NCBI GenBank assembly: GCA_026874595.1
Contig: CM049312.1
Location: 49,541,429-49,605,428, forward strand
Reading direction: 5' to 3'
DNA length: 64,000 nucleotides
Source of the DNA: Sipunculus nudus
Lineage: Eukaryota; Annelida; Sipuncula; Golfingiida; Sipunculidae
The translations under genes were made by a program, and so were the position numbers. Below the pieces are notes generated by a model. That model saw only the letters and a list, made by a program, of their open reading frames with translations. It searched no databases and had not been told where the DNA came from. Below, one piece after another: positions 1 to 15,000 of this stretch (the first letter of the stretch is position 1; every line of letters begins with the position of its first letter).

Positions 1-3000
1 GTCTTATTCATTTCGTTGTGAATCATGTGGTCAGGATAAGATCAGTCTAATTCCTTTCATCGTGGATTATGTGGTCAGGATCAGATCAGTCTGATTCATT
101 TCATCAGGGATCATGTGGGCGGGATCAGATCAGTCTGATTGATTTCATCGTGGATCATGTGGTCAGGATCAAGGCAGTCTGATTCATTTCATCTTGGATC
201 ATGTTGTCAGGATCAGATCGGTCTGATACATTTCATCATGGATCATGTAGTTAGGATAAGATCATTTTGATTCATTTCATCATGGATCATGTTGCCAGGA
301 TCAGATAGGTCTGATTCATTTTATCGTGGATCATGTGGTCAGGATCAGATCAGTCTGATTCATGTCATCATGTGTCATGTGGTCAAGATAAGATCAATCA
401 GATTCATTTCATTGTGGAACATGTGGTCAGGATTAGATCAGTCTGAGTCATTCCATCATGAGCACTGTGGTCAGGATCAGATCATACTGATTCATTCTAG
501 TGTGAACCATGTGGTTAGGATAAGATCAGTCTGATTCATTCTAGGGTGAACCATGTGGTCAGGATAAGATCAGTCTGATTCATTTCATCGTGGATCATGT
601 TGTCAGGATCAGATCAGTCTGATTCATTTCATCAGGGATCATGTGGCCGGGATCAGATCAGTCTGATTGATTTATTCGTGGATCATGTGGTCAAGATAAG
701 ATCAGTCGGATTCATTTCATTGTGGAACATGTGGTCAGGATCAGGTCAGTCTGATTCATTTCATCTTGGATCATGTGATCAGGATCAGATCGGTCTGATT
801 CATTTCATCGTGGATCAGTTGTCAGGATAAGATTAGACTGATTCATTTCATTTTGGATCATGTTGTCAGGATCAGATTGGTCTGATTCATTTTGTTGTGG
901 ATGATGTTGTCAGGATCAGATGGGTCTGATACATTTCACTGTCGAATATGTGGTCTGGATCAGATCAGTCTGATTTATTTCGTAGTGGATCATGTGGTCG
1001 GGATCAGATCAGTCTGATTTATTTCATCGTGGATCATGCGGTCAGGATCAGATCAGTCTGATTCATTTCATTGTGGATCATGTGGTCAGGATCAGATCAG
1101 TCTGATTCATTTCATCGTGGATCATGTGGTCAGGATCAGATTGGTTTGATACATTTCATTGTTGATCAAGTGGTCAGGAACAGATTGCTCTGATTCATAT
1201 CATCGTGGATCATTTGGTCGGGATGTGATCAGTCTGATTCATTTCATCGTGGATCATATGGTCTGGATAAGATCAGTCTGATTCATTTCATTGTGGAACA
1301 TGTGGTCAGGATCAGATCAGTCTGATTAATTTCATCGTGGATCATATGGTCTGGATAAGATCAGTCTGATTCATTTTGTTGTGGATGATGTAGTCAGGTT
1401 CAGATGGGTCTGATACATTTCACTGTCGAATATGTGGTCTGGATCAGATCAGTCTGATTTATTTCGTAGTGGATCATGTGGTCGGGATCAGATCAGTCTG
1501 ATTTATTTCATCGTGGATCATGCGGTCAGGATAAGATCAGTCTGATTCATTTCACTGTGGATCATGTGGTCAGGATCAGATCAGTCTGATTCATTTCATC
1601 GTGGATCATGTGGTCAGGATCAGATAAGTATGATTCATTTCATTGTGTATAATGCGGTCAGGATCAAATCAGTCTGATTCATTTCATCGTGGATCATGTG
1701 GTCAGGAAAAAATCAGTCTGATTCATTTCATCATGGAACATGTTGTCTGGAGCAGATTAGTCTGATTTATTTTGTTGTGGATCATGTGGTCAGGATCAGA
1801 TCAGTCTGATTCATTTCATTGTGGATCATGAGGTCAGGATCACATCAGTCTGATTCATTTCATCATAGATCGTGTGGTCAGGATCAGATCAGTCTGATTC
1901 ATTTCATCGTGGATCATGTGGTCAGGATAAGATAAGTATGATTTATTTCGTCGTGGATCATATGATCAGGATAAGATCAGTCTGATTCATTTCAGCGTGG
2001 ATCATATGGTCAGGATAAGATCAGTCTGATTCATTTCATCATGGAACATGTTGTCTGGAGCAGATCAGTCTGATTTATTTTGTTGTGGATCATGAGGTCA
2101 GGACCAGATCAGTCTGATTCATTTCATTGTGGATTATGTGGTCAGGATCAAATTAGTCTGATTCATTTCATCGTGGATCATGTGGTCAGGATCAGATCAG
2201 TCTGATTCATTTAATCGTGGATCATGTGATCAGGATACGATCATACTGATTCTTTCCATCATGAGCACTGTGGTCAGGATAACATCAGTCTGATTCATTT
2301 CATCTTGGATCATGTTGTCAGGATCAGATCAGTCTGATTCATTTCATCGAGGATCATATGGTCAGGATAATATCATACTGATTCATTCTATCATGAGCAC
2401 TGTGGTCAGGATATGATCAGTCTGATTCATTTCATTCTGGGTCATGTGGTCAGGATAAGATCAGTCTGATTCATTTCATTGTGGAACATGTGGTCAGGAT
2501 CAGATCAGTCTGATTCATTTCGTTGTGGATCATGTGGTCAGGATTAGATCAGTCTTATTCATTTCATCATGGAACATGTTGTCAGGATCAGATCGGTCTG
2601 ATACATTTCATCATGGATCATGTGGTCAGGATCAGATCGGTCTGATTCATTTCATCGTGGATCATTTAGTCGGGATCAGATTCATTGTGGTCAGGATAAT
2701 GTGGTAAGGATAAGATCATACTGATTCGTTCAATCATGAGCACTGTGGTCAGGATGTATCAGTCTGATACATTTAATTGTGGATCATTTGGTCAGGATCA
2801 GATGAGTCTGATTCATTTCATCTTGAATCATGTTGTCAGGATCAGATCTGTCTGATACATTTCATTGTGGATCATGTGGTCAGGATCAGATCGGTCTTGT
2901 ACATTTCATTGTGGATTATGTTGTCAGGATCAGATCGGTCTGATTAATTTTATCATGAAACATGTGGTCGGGATCAGATCAGTAGGATTCATGTCATCGT

Positions 3001-6000
3001 GGGTCATGTGGTCAGGAATAGATCATAATTATTCTTTCATGTGGCCGGGATCAGATCAGTCTGATTGATTTAATCGTGGATCATCTGGTCAAGATAAGAT
3101 CAGTCAGATTCATTTCATTGTGGAACATGTGGTCAGGATCAGGTCAGTCTGATTCATTTCATCTTGGATCATGTGATCAGGATAAGATCGGACTGATTCA
3201 TTTCATCGTGGATCAGTTGTCAGGATAAGATTAGTCTGATTCATTTCATTTTGGATCATGTTGTCAGGATCAGATTGGTCTGATTCATTTTGTTGTGGTT
3301 GATGTTGTCAGGCTCAGATGGGTCTGATACATTTCACTGTCGAATATGTGGTCTGGATATGATCAGTCTGATTAATTTCATCGTTGATCATAGGGTCTGG
3401 ATAAGATCAGTCTGATTTATTTCATCGTGGATCATGTGGTCAGGATCAGTTCGGTCTGATTCATTTCATCGTGGATCATATGGTCAGGAAAAAATCAGTC
3501 TGATTCATCTCATCATGGAACATGTTGTCTGGAGCAGATCAGTCTGATTCATTTTGTTGTGGATCATGTGGTCAGGATCAGATCTGTCTGAATTATTTCA
3601 TTGTGGATCATGTGGTCAGGATCACATCAGTCTGATTCATTTCATCATAGATCGTGTGGTCAGGATCAGATCAGTCTGATTCATTTCATCGTGGAACATG
3701 TTGTCTGGAGCAGATCAGTCTGATTTATTTTGTTGTGGATCATGTGGTCAGGATAAGATCAGTCTGATTCATTTCATTGTGGATCATGTGGTCAGGATCA
3801 CATCAGTCTGATTCATTTCATCATAGATCGTGTGGTCAGGATCAGATCAGTCTGATTCATTTCATCATGGAACATGTTGTCTGGAGCAGATCAGTCTGAT
3901 TTATTTTGTTGTGGATCATGTTGTCAGGATCAGGTCAGACTGATTCATTTCATCGAGGATCATATGGTCAGGATCAGATCAGTCTGATTCATTTCACCGA
4001 GGATCATATGGTCAGGATAATATCATACTGATTCATTCTATCATGAGCACTGTGGTCAGGATATGATCAGTCTGATTCATTTCATTGTGGGTCATGTGGT
4101 CAGGATAAGATCAGTCTGATTCATTTCATTGTGGAACATGTGATCAGGATCAGATCAGTCTGATTCATTTCATCGTGGATCATGTGGTCAGGATAAGATT
4201 AGTATGATTTATTTCATCGTGGATCATAAGATCAGGATCAGATCAGCCTGATTCATTTCAGCGTTGATAATATGGTCAGGATAAGATCAGTCTGATTCAT
4301 TTCATTGTGGAACATGTGATCAGGATCAGATCAGTCTGATTCATTTCGTTGTGGATCATGTGGTCAGGATAAGATCAGTCTAATTCCTTTCATCGTGGAT
4401 TATGTGGTCAGGATCAGATCAGTCTGATTCATTTCATCAGGGATCATGTGGGCGGGATCAGATCAGTCTGATTGATTTCATCGTGGATCATGTGGTCAGG
4501 ATCAAGGCAGTCTGATTCATTTCATCTTGGATCATGTTGTCAGGATCAGATCGGTCTGATACATTTCATCATGGATCATGTGGTTAGGATAAGATCATTT
4601 TGATTCATTTCATCATGGATCATGTTGTCAGGATCAGATAGGTCTGATTCATTTCATCATTGATCATTTGGTCGGGATCAGATCAGTTTGATTCATTTCA
4701 TCGTGGATCAGATCAGTCTGATTCATTTCATCGAGGATCATATGGTCAGGATAATATCATACTGATTCATTCTATCATGAGCACTGTGGTCAGGATATGA
4801 TCAGTCTGATTCATTTCATTGTGGGTCATGTGGTCAGGATAAGATCAGTTTGATTCATTTCATCGTGGATCAGGTGGTCAGGATAAGATCAGTCTGATTC
4901 ATTTAATCGTGGATCATATGGTCAGGATAACATCAGTCTGATTCATTTCATTTTGGATCATGTGGTCAGGATCAGTTCGATCTGATTCATTTCATCGTGG
5001 ATCATATGTTCAGGAAAAAATCAGTCTGATTCATTTCATCATGGAACATGTTGTCTGGAGCAGATCAGTCTGATTTTTTTTGTTGTGGATCATGTGGTCA
5101 GGATCAGATCAGTCTGATTCATTTCATTGTGGATCATGTGGTCAGGATCACATCAGTCTGATTCATTTCATCATAGATCGTGTGGTCAGGATCAGATTAG
5201 TCTGATTCATTTCATCGTGGATCATGTGGTCAGGATAAGATAAGTATGATTTATTTCATCGTGGATCATAAGATCAGGATCAGATCAGCCTGATTCATTT
5301 CAGCGTTGATCATATGGTCAGGATAAGATCAGTCTGATTCATTTCATTGTGGATTATGTGGTCAGGATCAAATCAGTCTGATTCATTTCATCGTGGATCA
5401 TGTGGTCAGGATCAGATCAGTCTGATTCATTTCATCGTGGATCATGTGATCAGGATACGATCATACTGATTCTTTCCATCATGAGCACTGTGGTCAGGAT
5501 AAGATCAGTCTAATTCATTTCATCTTGGATCATGTTGTCAGGATCAGATCAGTCTGATTCATTTCATCGAGGATCATATGGTCAGGATAATATCATACTG
5601 ATTCATTCTATCATGAGCACTGTGGTCAGGATATGATCAGTCTGATTCATTTCATTCTGGGTCATGTGGTCAGGATAAGATCAGTCTGATTCATTTCATT
5701 GTGGAACATGTGGTCAGGATCAGATCAGTCTGATTCATTTCATCGTGGATCATTTAGTCGGGATCAGATTCATTGTGGTCAGGATAATGTGGTAAGGATA
5801 AGATCATACTGATTCGTTCCATCATGAGCACTGTGGTCAGGATGTATCAGTCTGATACATTTAATTGTGGATCATGTGGTCAGGATCAGATGAGTCTGAT
5901 TCATTTCATCTTGAATCATGTTGTCAGGATCAGATCTGTCTGATTCATTTCATCTTGGATCATGTGGTCAGGATCAGATCGGTCTGATACATTTCATTGT

Positions 6001-9000
6001 GGATTATGTTGTTAGGATCAGATCGGTCTGATTAATTTTATCATGAAACATGTGGTCGGGATCAGATCAGTAGGATTCATGTCATCCTGGGTCATGTGGT
6101 CAGGAATAGATCATAATTATTCTTTCATGTGGCCGGGATCAGATCAGTCTGATTGATTTAATCGTGGATCATCTGGTCAAGATAAGATCAGTCAGATTCA
6201 TTTCATTGTGGAACATGTGGTCAGGATCAGGTCAGTCTGATTCATTTCATCTTGGATCATGTGATCAGGATAAGATCAGACTGATTCATTTCATCGTGGA
6301 TCAGTTGTCAGGATAAGATTAGTCTGATTCATTTCATTTTGGATCATGTTGTCAGGATCAAATTGGTCTGATTCATTTTGTTGTGGATGATGTTGTCAGG
6401 CTCAGATGGGTCCGATACATTTCACTGTCGAATATGTGGTCTGGATATGATCAGTCTGATTAATTTCATCGTTGATCATATGGTCTGGATAAGATCAGTC
6501 TGATTTATTTCATCGTGGATCATGTGGTCAGGATCAGTTCGGTCTGATTCATTTCATCGTGGATCATATGGTCAGGAAAAAATCAGTCTGATTCATCTCA
6601 TCATGGAACATGTTGTCTGGAGCAGATCAGTCTGATTTATTTTGTTGTGGATCATGTGGTCAGGATCAGATCAGTCTGATTCATTTCATCATAGATCGTG
6701 TGGTCAGGATCAGATCAGTCTGATTCATTTCATCATGGAACATGTTGTCTGGAGCAGATCAGTCTGATTTATTTTGTTGTGGATCATGTTGTCAGGATCA
6801 GGTCAGACTGATTCATTTCATCGAGGATCATATGGTCAGGATCAGATCAGTCTGATTCATTTCACCGAGGATCATATGGTCAGGATAATATCATACTGAT
6901 TCATTCTATCATGAGCACTGTGGTCAGGATATGATCAGTCTGATTCATTTCATTGTGGGTCATGTGGTCAGGATAAGATCAGTCTGATTCATTTCATCGT
7001 GGATCATGTGGTCAGGATAAGATAAGTATGATTTATTTCATCGTGGATCATAAGATCAGGATCAGATCAGCCTGATTCATTTCAGCGTTGATCATATGGT
7101 CAGGATAAGATCAGTCTGATTCATTTCATTGTGGATTATGTGGTCAGGATCAAATCAGTCTGATTCATTTCATCGTGGATCATGTGGTCAGGATCAGATC
7201 AGTCTGATTCATTTCATCGTGGATCATGTGATCAGGATACGATCATACTGATTCTTTCCATCATGAGCACTGTGGTCAGGATAAGATCAGTCTAATTCAT
7301 TACATCTTGGATCATGTTGTCAGGATCAGATCAGTCTGATTCATTTCATCGAGGATCATATGGTCAGGATAATATCATACTGATTCATTCTATCATGAGC
7401 ACTGTGGTCAGGATATGATCAGTCTGATTCATTTCATTCTGGGTCATGTGGTCAGGATAAGATCAGTCTGATTAATTTCATTGTGGAACATGTGGTCAGG
7501 ATCAGATCAGTCTGATTCATTTCGTTGTGGATCATGTGGTCAGGATTAGATCAGTCTGATTCATTTCATCATGGAACATGTTGTCAGGATCAGATCGGTC
7601 TGATACATTTCATCATGGATCATGTAGTCAGGATCAGATCGGTCTGATTCATTTCATCGTGGATCATTTAGTCGGGATCAGATTCATTGTGGTCAGGATA
7701 ATGTGGTAAGGATAAGATCATACTGATTCGTTCCATCATGAGCACTGTGGTCAGGATGTATCAGTCTGATACATTTAATTGTGGATCATGTGGTCAGGAT
7801 CAGATGAGTCTGATTCATTTCATCTTGAATCATGTTGTCAGGATCAGATCTGTCTGATACATTTCATTGTGGATCATGTGGTCAGGATCAGATCGGTCTT
7901 ATACATTTCATTGTGGATTATGTTGTCAGGATCAGATCGGTCTGATTAATTTTATCATGAAACATGTGGTCGGGATCAGATCAGTAGGATTCATGTCATC
8001 GTGGGTCATTTGGTCAGGAATAGATCATAATTATTCTTTCATGTGGCCGGGATCAGATCAGTCTGATTGATTTAATCGTGGATCATCTGGTCAAGATAAG
8101 ATCAGTCAGATTCATTTCATTGTGGAACATGTGGTCAGGATCAGGTCAGTCTGATTCATTTCATCTTGGATCATGTGATCAGGATAAGATCGGACTGATT
8201 CATTTCATCGTGGATCAGTTGTCAGGATAAGATTAGTCTGATTCATTTCATTTTGGATCATGTTGTCAGGATCAGATTGGTCTGATTCATTTTGTTGTGG
8301 ATGATGTTGTCAGGCTCAGATGGGTCTGATACATTTCCCTGTCGAATATGTGGTCTGGATATGATCAGTCTGATTAATTTCATCGTTGATCATATGGTCT
8401 GGATAAGATCAGTCTGATTTATTTCATCGTGGATCATGTGGTCAGGATATGTTCGGTCTGATTCATTTCATCGTGGATCATATGGTCAGGAAAAAATCAG
8501 TCTGATTCATCTCATCATGGAACATGTTGTCTGGAGCAGATCAGTCTGATTTATTTTGTTGTGGATCATGTGGTCAGGATCAGATCTGTCTGAATTATTT
8601 CATTGTGGATCATGTGGTCAGGATCACATCAGTCTGATTCATTTCATCATAGATCGTGTGGTCAGGATCAGATCAGTCTGATTATTTCATCGTGGAACAT
8701 GTTGTCTGGAGCAGATCAGTCTGATTTATTTTGTTGTGGATCATGTGGTCAGGATAAGATCAGTCTGATTCATTTCATTGTGGATCATGTGGTCAGGATC
8801 ACATCAGTCTGATTCATTTCATCATAGATCGTGTGGTCAGGATCAGATCAGTCTGATTCATTTCATCATGGAACATGTTGTCTGGAGCAGATCAGTCTGA
8901 TTTATTTTGTTGTGGATCATGTTGTCAGGATCAGGTCAGACTGATTCATTTCATCGAGGATCATATGGTCAGGATCAGATCAGTCTAATTCATTTCACCG

Positions 9001-12000
9001 AGGATTATATGGTCAGGATAATATCATACTGATTCATTCTATCATGAGCACTGTGGTCAGGATTTGATCAGTCTGATTCATTTCATTGTGGGTCATGTGG
9101 TCAGGATAAGATCAGTCTTATTCATTTCATTGTGGAACATGTGATCAGGATCAGATCAGTCTGATTCATTTCATCGTGGATCATGTGGTCAGGATAAGAT
9201 AAGTATGATTTATTTCATCGTGGATCATAAGATAGGGATCAGATCAGCCTGATTCATTTCAGCGTTGATCATATGGTCAGGATAAGATCAGTCTGATTCA
9301 TTTCATTGTGGAACATGTGATCAGGATCAGATCAGTCTGATTCATTTCGTTGTGGATCATGTGGTCAGGATAAGATCAGTCAAATTCCTTTCATCGTGGA
9401 TTATGTGGTCAGGATCAGATCAGTCTGATTCATTTCATCAGGGATCATGTGGGCGGGATCAGATCAGTCTGATTCATTTCATCGTGGATCATGTGGTCAG
9501 GATCAAGGCAGTCTGATTCATTTCATCTTGGATCATGTTGTCAGGATCAGATCGGTCTGATACATTTCATCATGGATCATGTGGTTAGGATAAGATCATT
9601 TTGATTCATTTCATCATGGATCATGTTGTCAGGATCAGATAGGTCTGATTCATTTCATCATTGATCATTTGGTCGGGATCAGATCAGTTTGATTCATTTC
9701 ATCGTGGATCAGATCAGTCTGATTCATTTCATCGACGATCATATGGTCAGGATAATATCATACTGATTCATTCTATCATGAGCACTGTGGTCAGGATATG
9801 ATCAGTCTGATTCATTTCATTGTGGGTCATGTGGTCAGGATAAGATCAGTCTGATTCATTTCATCGTGGATCAGGTGGTCAGGATAAGATCAGTCTGATT
9901 CATTTAATCGTGGATCATATGGTCAGGATAAGATCAGTCTGATTCATTTCATTTTGTATCATGTGGTCAGGATCAGTTCGATCTGATTCATTTCATCGTG
10001 GATCATATGTTCAGGAAAAAATCAGTCTGATTCATTTCATCATGGAACATGTTGTCTGGAGCAGATCAGTCTGATTTTTTTTGTTGTGGATCATGTGGTC
10101 AGGATCAGATCAGTCTGATTCATTTCATTGTGGATCATGTGGTCAGGATCACATCAGTCTGATTCATTTCATCATAGATCGTGTGGTCAGGATCAGATCA
10201 GTCTGATTCATTTCATCGTGGATCATGTGGTCAGGATAAGATAAGTATGATTTATTTCATCGTGGATCATAAGATCAGGATCAGATCAGCCTGATTCATT
10301 TCAGCGTTGATCATATGGTCAGGATAAGATCAGTCTGATTCATTTCATTGTGGATTATGTGGTCAGGATCAAATCAGTCTGATTCATTTCATCGTGGATC
10401 ATGTGGTCAGGATCAGATCAGTCTGATTCATTTCATCGTGGATCATGTGATCAGGATACGATCATACTGATTCTTTCCATCATGAGCACTGTGGTCAGGA
10501 TAAGATCAGTCTAATTCATTTCATCTTGGATCATGTTGTCAGGATCAGATCAGTCTGATTCATTTCATCGAGGATCATATGGTCAGGATAATATCATACT
10601 GATTCATTCTATCATGAGCACTGTGGTCAGGATATGATCAGTCTGATTCATTTCATTCTGGGTCATGTGGTCAGGATTAGATCAGTCTGATTCATTTCAT
10701 CATGGAACATGTTGTCAGGATCAGATCGGTCTGATACATTTCATCATGGATCATGTGGTCAGGATCAGATCGGTCTGATTCATTTCATCGTGGATCATTT
10801 AGTCGGGATCAGATTCATTGTGGTCAGGATAATGTGGTAAGGATAAGATCATACTGATTCGTTCCATCATGAGCACTGTGGTCAGGATGTATTAGTCTGA
10901 TACATTTAATTGTGGATCATGTGGTCAGGATCAGATGAGTCTGATTCATTTCATCTTGAATCATGTTGTCAGGATCAGATCTGTCTGATACATTTCATTG
11001 TGGATCATGTGGTCAGGATCAGATCGGTCTTATACATTTCATTGTGGATTATGTTGTCAGGATCAGATCGGTCTGATTAATTTTATCATGAAACATGTGG
11101 TCGGGATCAGATCAGTAGGATTCATGTCATCGTGGGTCATGTGGTCAGGAATAGATCATAATTATTCTTTCATGTGGCCGGGATCAGATCAGTCTGATTG
11201 ATTTAATCGTGGATCATCTGGTCAAGATAAGATCAGTCAGATTCATTTCATTGTGGAACATGTGGTCAGGATCAGGTCAGTCTGATTCATTTCATCATAT
11301 ATCGTGTGGTCAGGATCAGATCAGTCTGATTCATTTCATCGTGGATCTGTGGTCAGGATAAGATAAGTATGATTTATTTCGTCGTGGATCATATGATCAG
11401 GATAAGATCAGTCTGATTCATTTCAGCGTGGATCATATGGTCAGGATAAGATCAGTCTGATTCATTTCATCATGGAACATGTTGTCCGGAGCAGATCAGT
11501 CTGATTTATTTTGTTGTGGATCATGAGGTCAGGACCAGATCAGTCTGATTCATTTCATTGTGGATTATGTGGTCAGGATCAAATTAGTCTGATTCATTTC
11601 ATCGTGGATCATGTGGTCAGGATCAGATCAGTCTGATTCATTTAATCGTGGATCATGTGATCAGGATACGATCATACTGATTCTTTCCATCATGAGCACT
11701 GTGGTCAGGATAACATCAGTCTGATTCATTTCATCTTGGATCATGTTGTCAGGATCAGATCAGTCTGATTCATTTCATCGAGGATCATATGGTCAGGATA
11801 ATATCATACTGATTCATTCTATCATGAGCACTGTGGTCAGGATATGATCAGTCTGATTCATTTCATTGTGGGTCATGTGGTCAGGATAAGATCAGTCTGA
11901 TTCATTTCATTGTGGAACATGTGGTCAGGATCAGATCAGTCTGATTCATTTCGTTGTGGATCATGTGGTCAGGATTAGATCAGTCTTATTCATTTCATCA

Positions 12001-15000
12001 TAGAACATGTTGTCAGGATCAGATCGGTCTGATACATTTCATCATGGATCATGTTGTCAGGATCAGATAGGTCTGATTCATTTCATTATGGATCATTTGG
12101 TCGGGATCAGATTAGTCTTATTCATTTTATCGTGGATCAGGTGGTCAGGATAAGATCAGTCTGATTCATTTCATGATGGAACATATTGTCTGGAGCAGAT
12201 CAGTCTGATTTATTTTGTTGTGGATCATGTGGTCAGAATTAGATCAGTCTGATTAATTTTATCATGGAACATATTGTCAGGATCAGATCGGTCTGATTCA
12301 TTTCATTGTGGGTCATGTGGTCAGGATAAGATCAGTCTGATTCATTTCATCGTGGATCAGGTGGTCAGGATAAGATCAGTCTGATTCATTTAATCGTGGA
12401 TCATATGGTCAGGATAAGATCAGTCTGATTCATTTCATTTTGGATCATGTGGTCAGGATCAGTTCGATCTGATTCATTTCATCGTGGATCATATGTTCAG
12501 GAAAAATCAGTCTGATTCATTTCATCATGGAACATGTTGTCTGGAGCAGATCAGTCTGATTTTTTTTTGTTGTGGATCATGTGGTCAGGATCAGATCAGT
12601 CTGATTCATTTCATTGTGGATCATGTGGTCAGGATCACATCAGTCTGATTCATTTCATCATAGATCGTGTGGTCAGGATCAGATCAGTCTGATTCATTTC
12701 ATCGTGGATCATGTGGTCAGGATAAGATAAGTATGATTTATTTCATCGTGGATCATAAGATCAGGATCAGATCAGCCTGATTCATTTCAGCGTTGATCAT
12801 ATGGTCAGGATAAGATCAGTCTGATTCATTTCATTGTGGATTATGTGGTCAGGATCAAATCAGTCTGATTCATTTCATCGTGGATCATGTGGTCAGGATC
12901 AGATCAGTCTGATTCATTTCATCGTGGATCATGTGATCAGGATACGATCATACTGATTCTTTCCATCATGAGCACTGTGGTCAGGATAAGATCAGTCTAA
13001 TTCATTTCATCTTGGATCATGTTGTCAGGATCAGATCAGTCTGATTCATTTCATCGAGGATCATATGGTCAGGATAATATCATACTGATTCATTCTATCA
13101 TGAGCACTGTGGTCAGGATATGATCAGTCTGATTCATTTCATTCTGGGTCATGTGGTCAGGATTAGATCAGTCTGATTCATTTCATCATGGAACATGTTG
13201 TCAGGATCAGATCGGTCTGATACATTTCATCATGGATCATGTGGTCAGGATCAGATCGGTCTGATTCATTTCATCGTGGATCATTTAGTCGGGGTCAGAT
13301 TCATTGTGGTCAGGAAAATGTGGTAAGGATAAGATCATACTGATTCGTTCCATCATGAGCACTGTGGTCAGGATGTATCAGTCTGATACATTTAATTGTG
13401 GATCATGTGGTCAGGATCAGATGAGTCTGATTCATTTCATCTTGAATCATGTTGTCAGGATCAGATCTGTCTGATACATTTCATTGTGGATCATGTGGTC
13501 AGGATCAGATCGGTCTTATACATTTCATTGTGGATTATGTTGTCAGGATCAGATCGGTCTGATTAATTTTATCATGAAACATGTGGTCGGGATCAGATCA
13601 GTAGGATTCATGTCATCGTGGGTCATGTGGTCAGGAATAGATCATAATTATTCTTTCATGTGGCCGGGATCAGATCAGTCTGATTGATTTAATCGTGGAT
13701 CATCTGGTCAAGATAAGATCAGTCAGATTCATTTCATTGTGGAACATGTTGTCCGGAGCAGATCAGTCTGATTTATTTTGTTGTGGATCATGAGGTCAGG
13801 ACCAGATCAGTCTGATTCATTTCATTGTGGATTATGTGGTCAGGATCAAATTAGTCTGATTCATTTCATCGTGGATCATGTGGTCAGGATCAGATCAGTC
13901 TGATTCATTTAATCGTGGATCATGTGATCAGGATACGATCATACTGATTCTTTCCATCATGAGCACTGTGGTCAGGATAATATCAGTCTGATTCATTTCA
14001 TCTTGGATCATGTTGTCAGGATCAGATCAGTCTGATTCATTTCATCGAGGATCATATGGTCAGGATAATATCATACTGATTCATTCTATCATGAGCACTG
14101 TGGTCAGGATATGATCAGTCTGATTCATTTCATTGTGGGTCATGTGGTCAGGATAAGATCAGTCTGATTCATTTCATTGTGGAACATGTGGTCAGGATCA
14201 GATCAGTCTGATTCATTTCGTTGTGGATCATGTGGTCAGGATTAGATCAGTCTTATTCATTTCATCATAGAACATGTTGTCAGGATCAGATCAGTCTGAT
14301 ACATTTCATCATGGATCATGTTGTCAGGATCAGATAGGTCTGATTCATTTCATTATGGATCATTTGGTCGGGATCAGATTAGTTTTATTCATTTCATCGT
14401 GGATCAGGTGGTCAGGATAAGATCAGTCTGATTCATTTCATGATGGAACATATTGTCTGGAGCAGATCAGTCTGATTTATTTTGTTGTGGATCATGTGGT
14501 CAGAATTAGATCAGTCTGATTAATTTTATCATGGAACATATTGTCAGGATCAGATCGGTCTGATACATTTCATCATGGATCATGTGGTCAGGATCAGATC
14601 GGTCTGATTCATTTCATCGTGGATCATTTAGTCGGGATCAGATTCATTGTGTTCAGGATAATGTGGTAAGGATAAGATCGTACTGATTCGTTCCATCATG
14701 AGCACTGTGGTCAGGATGTATCAGTCTGATACATTTCATTGTGGATCATGTGGTCAGGATCAGATCGGTCTGATTCATTTCATCTTGAATCATGTTGTCA
14801 GGATCATATCAGTCTGATTCATTTCATTGTGGGTCATGTGGTCAGGATAATATCATACTGATTCATTCTATCATGAGCACTGTGGTCAGGATATGATCAG
14901 TCTGATTCATTTTATTGTGGGTCATGTGGTCAGGATAAGATCAGTCTGATTCATTTCATTGTGGAACATGTGATCAGGATAAGATCAGTCTGATTCATTT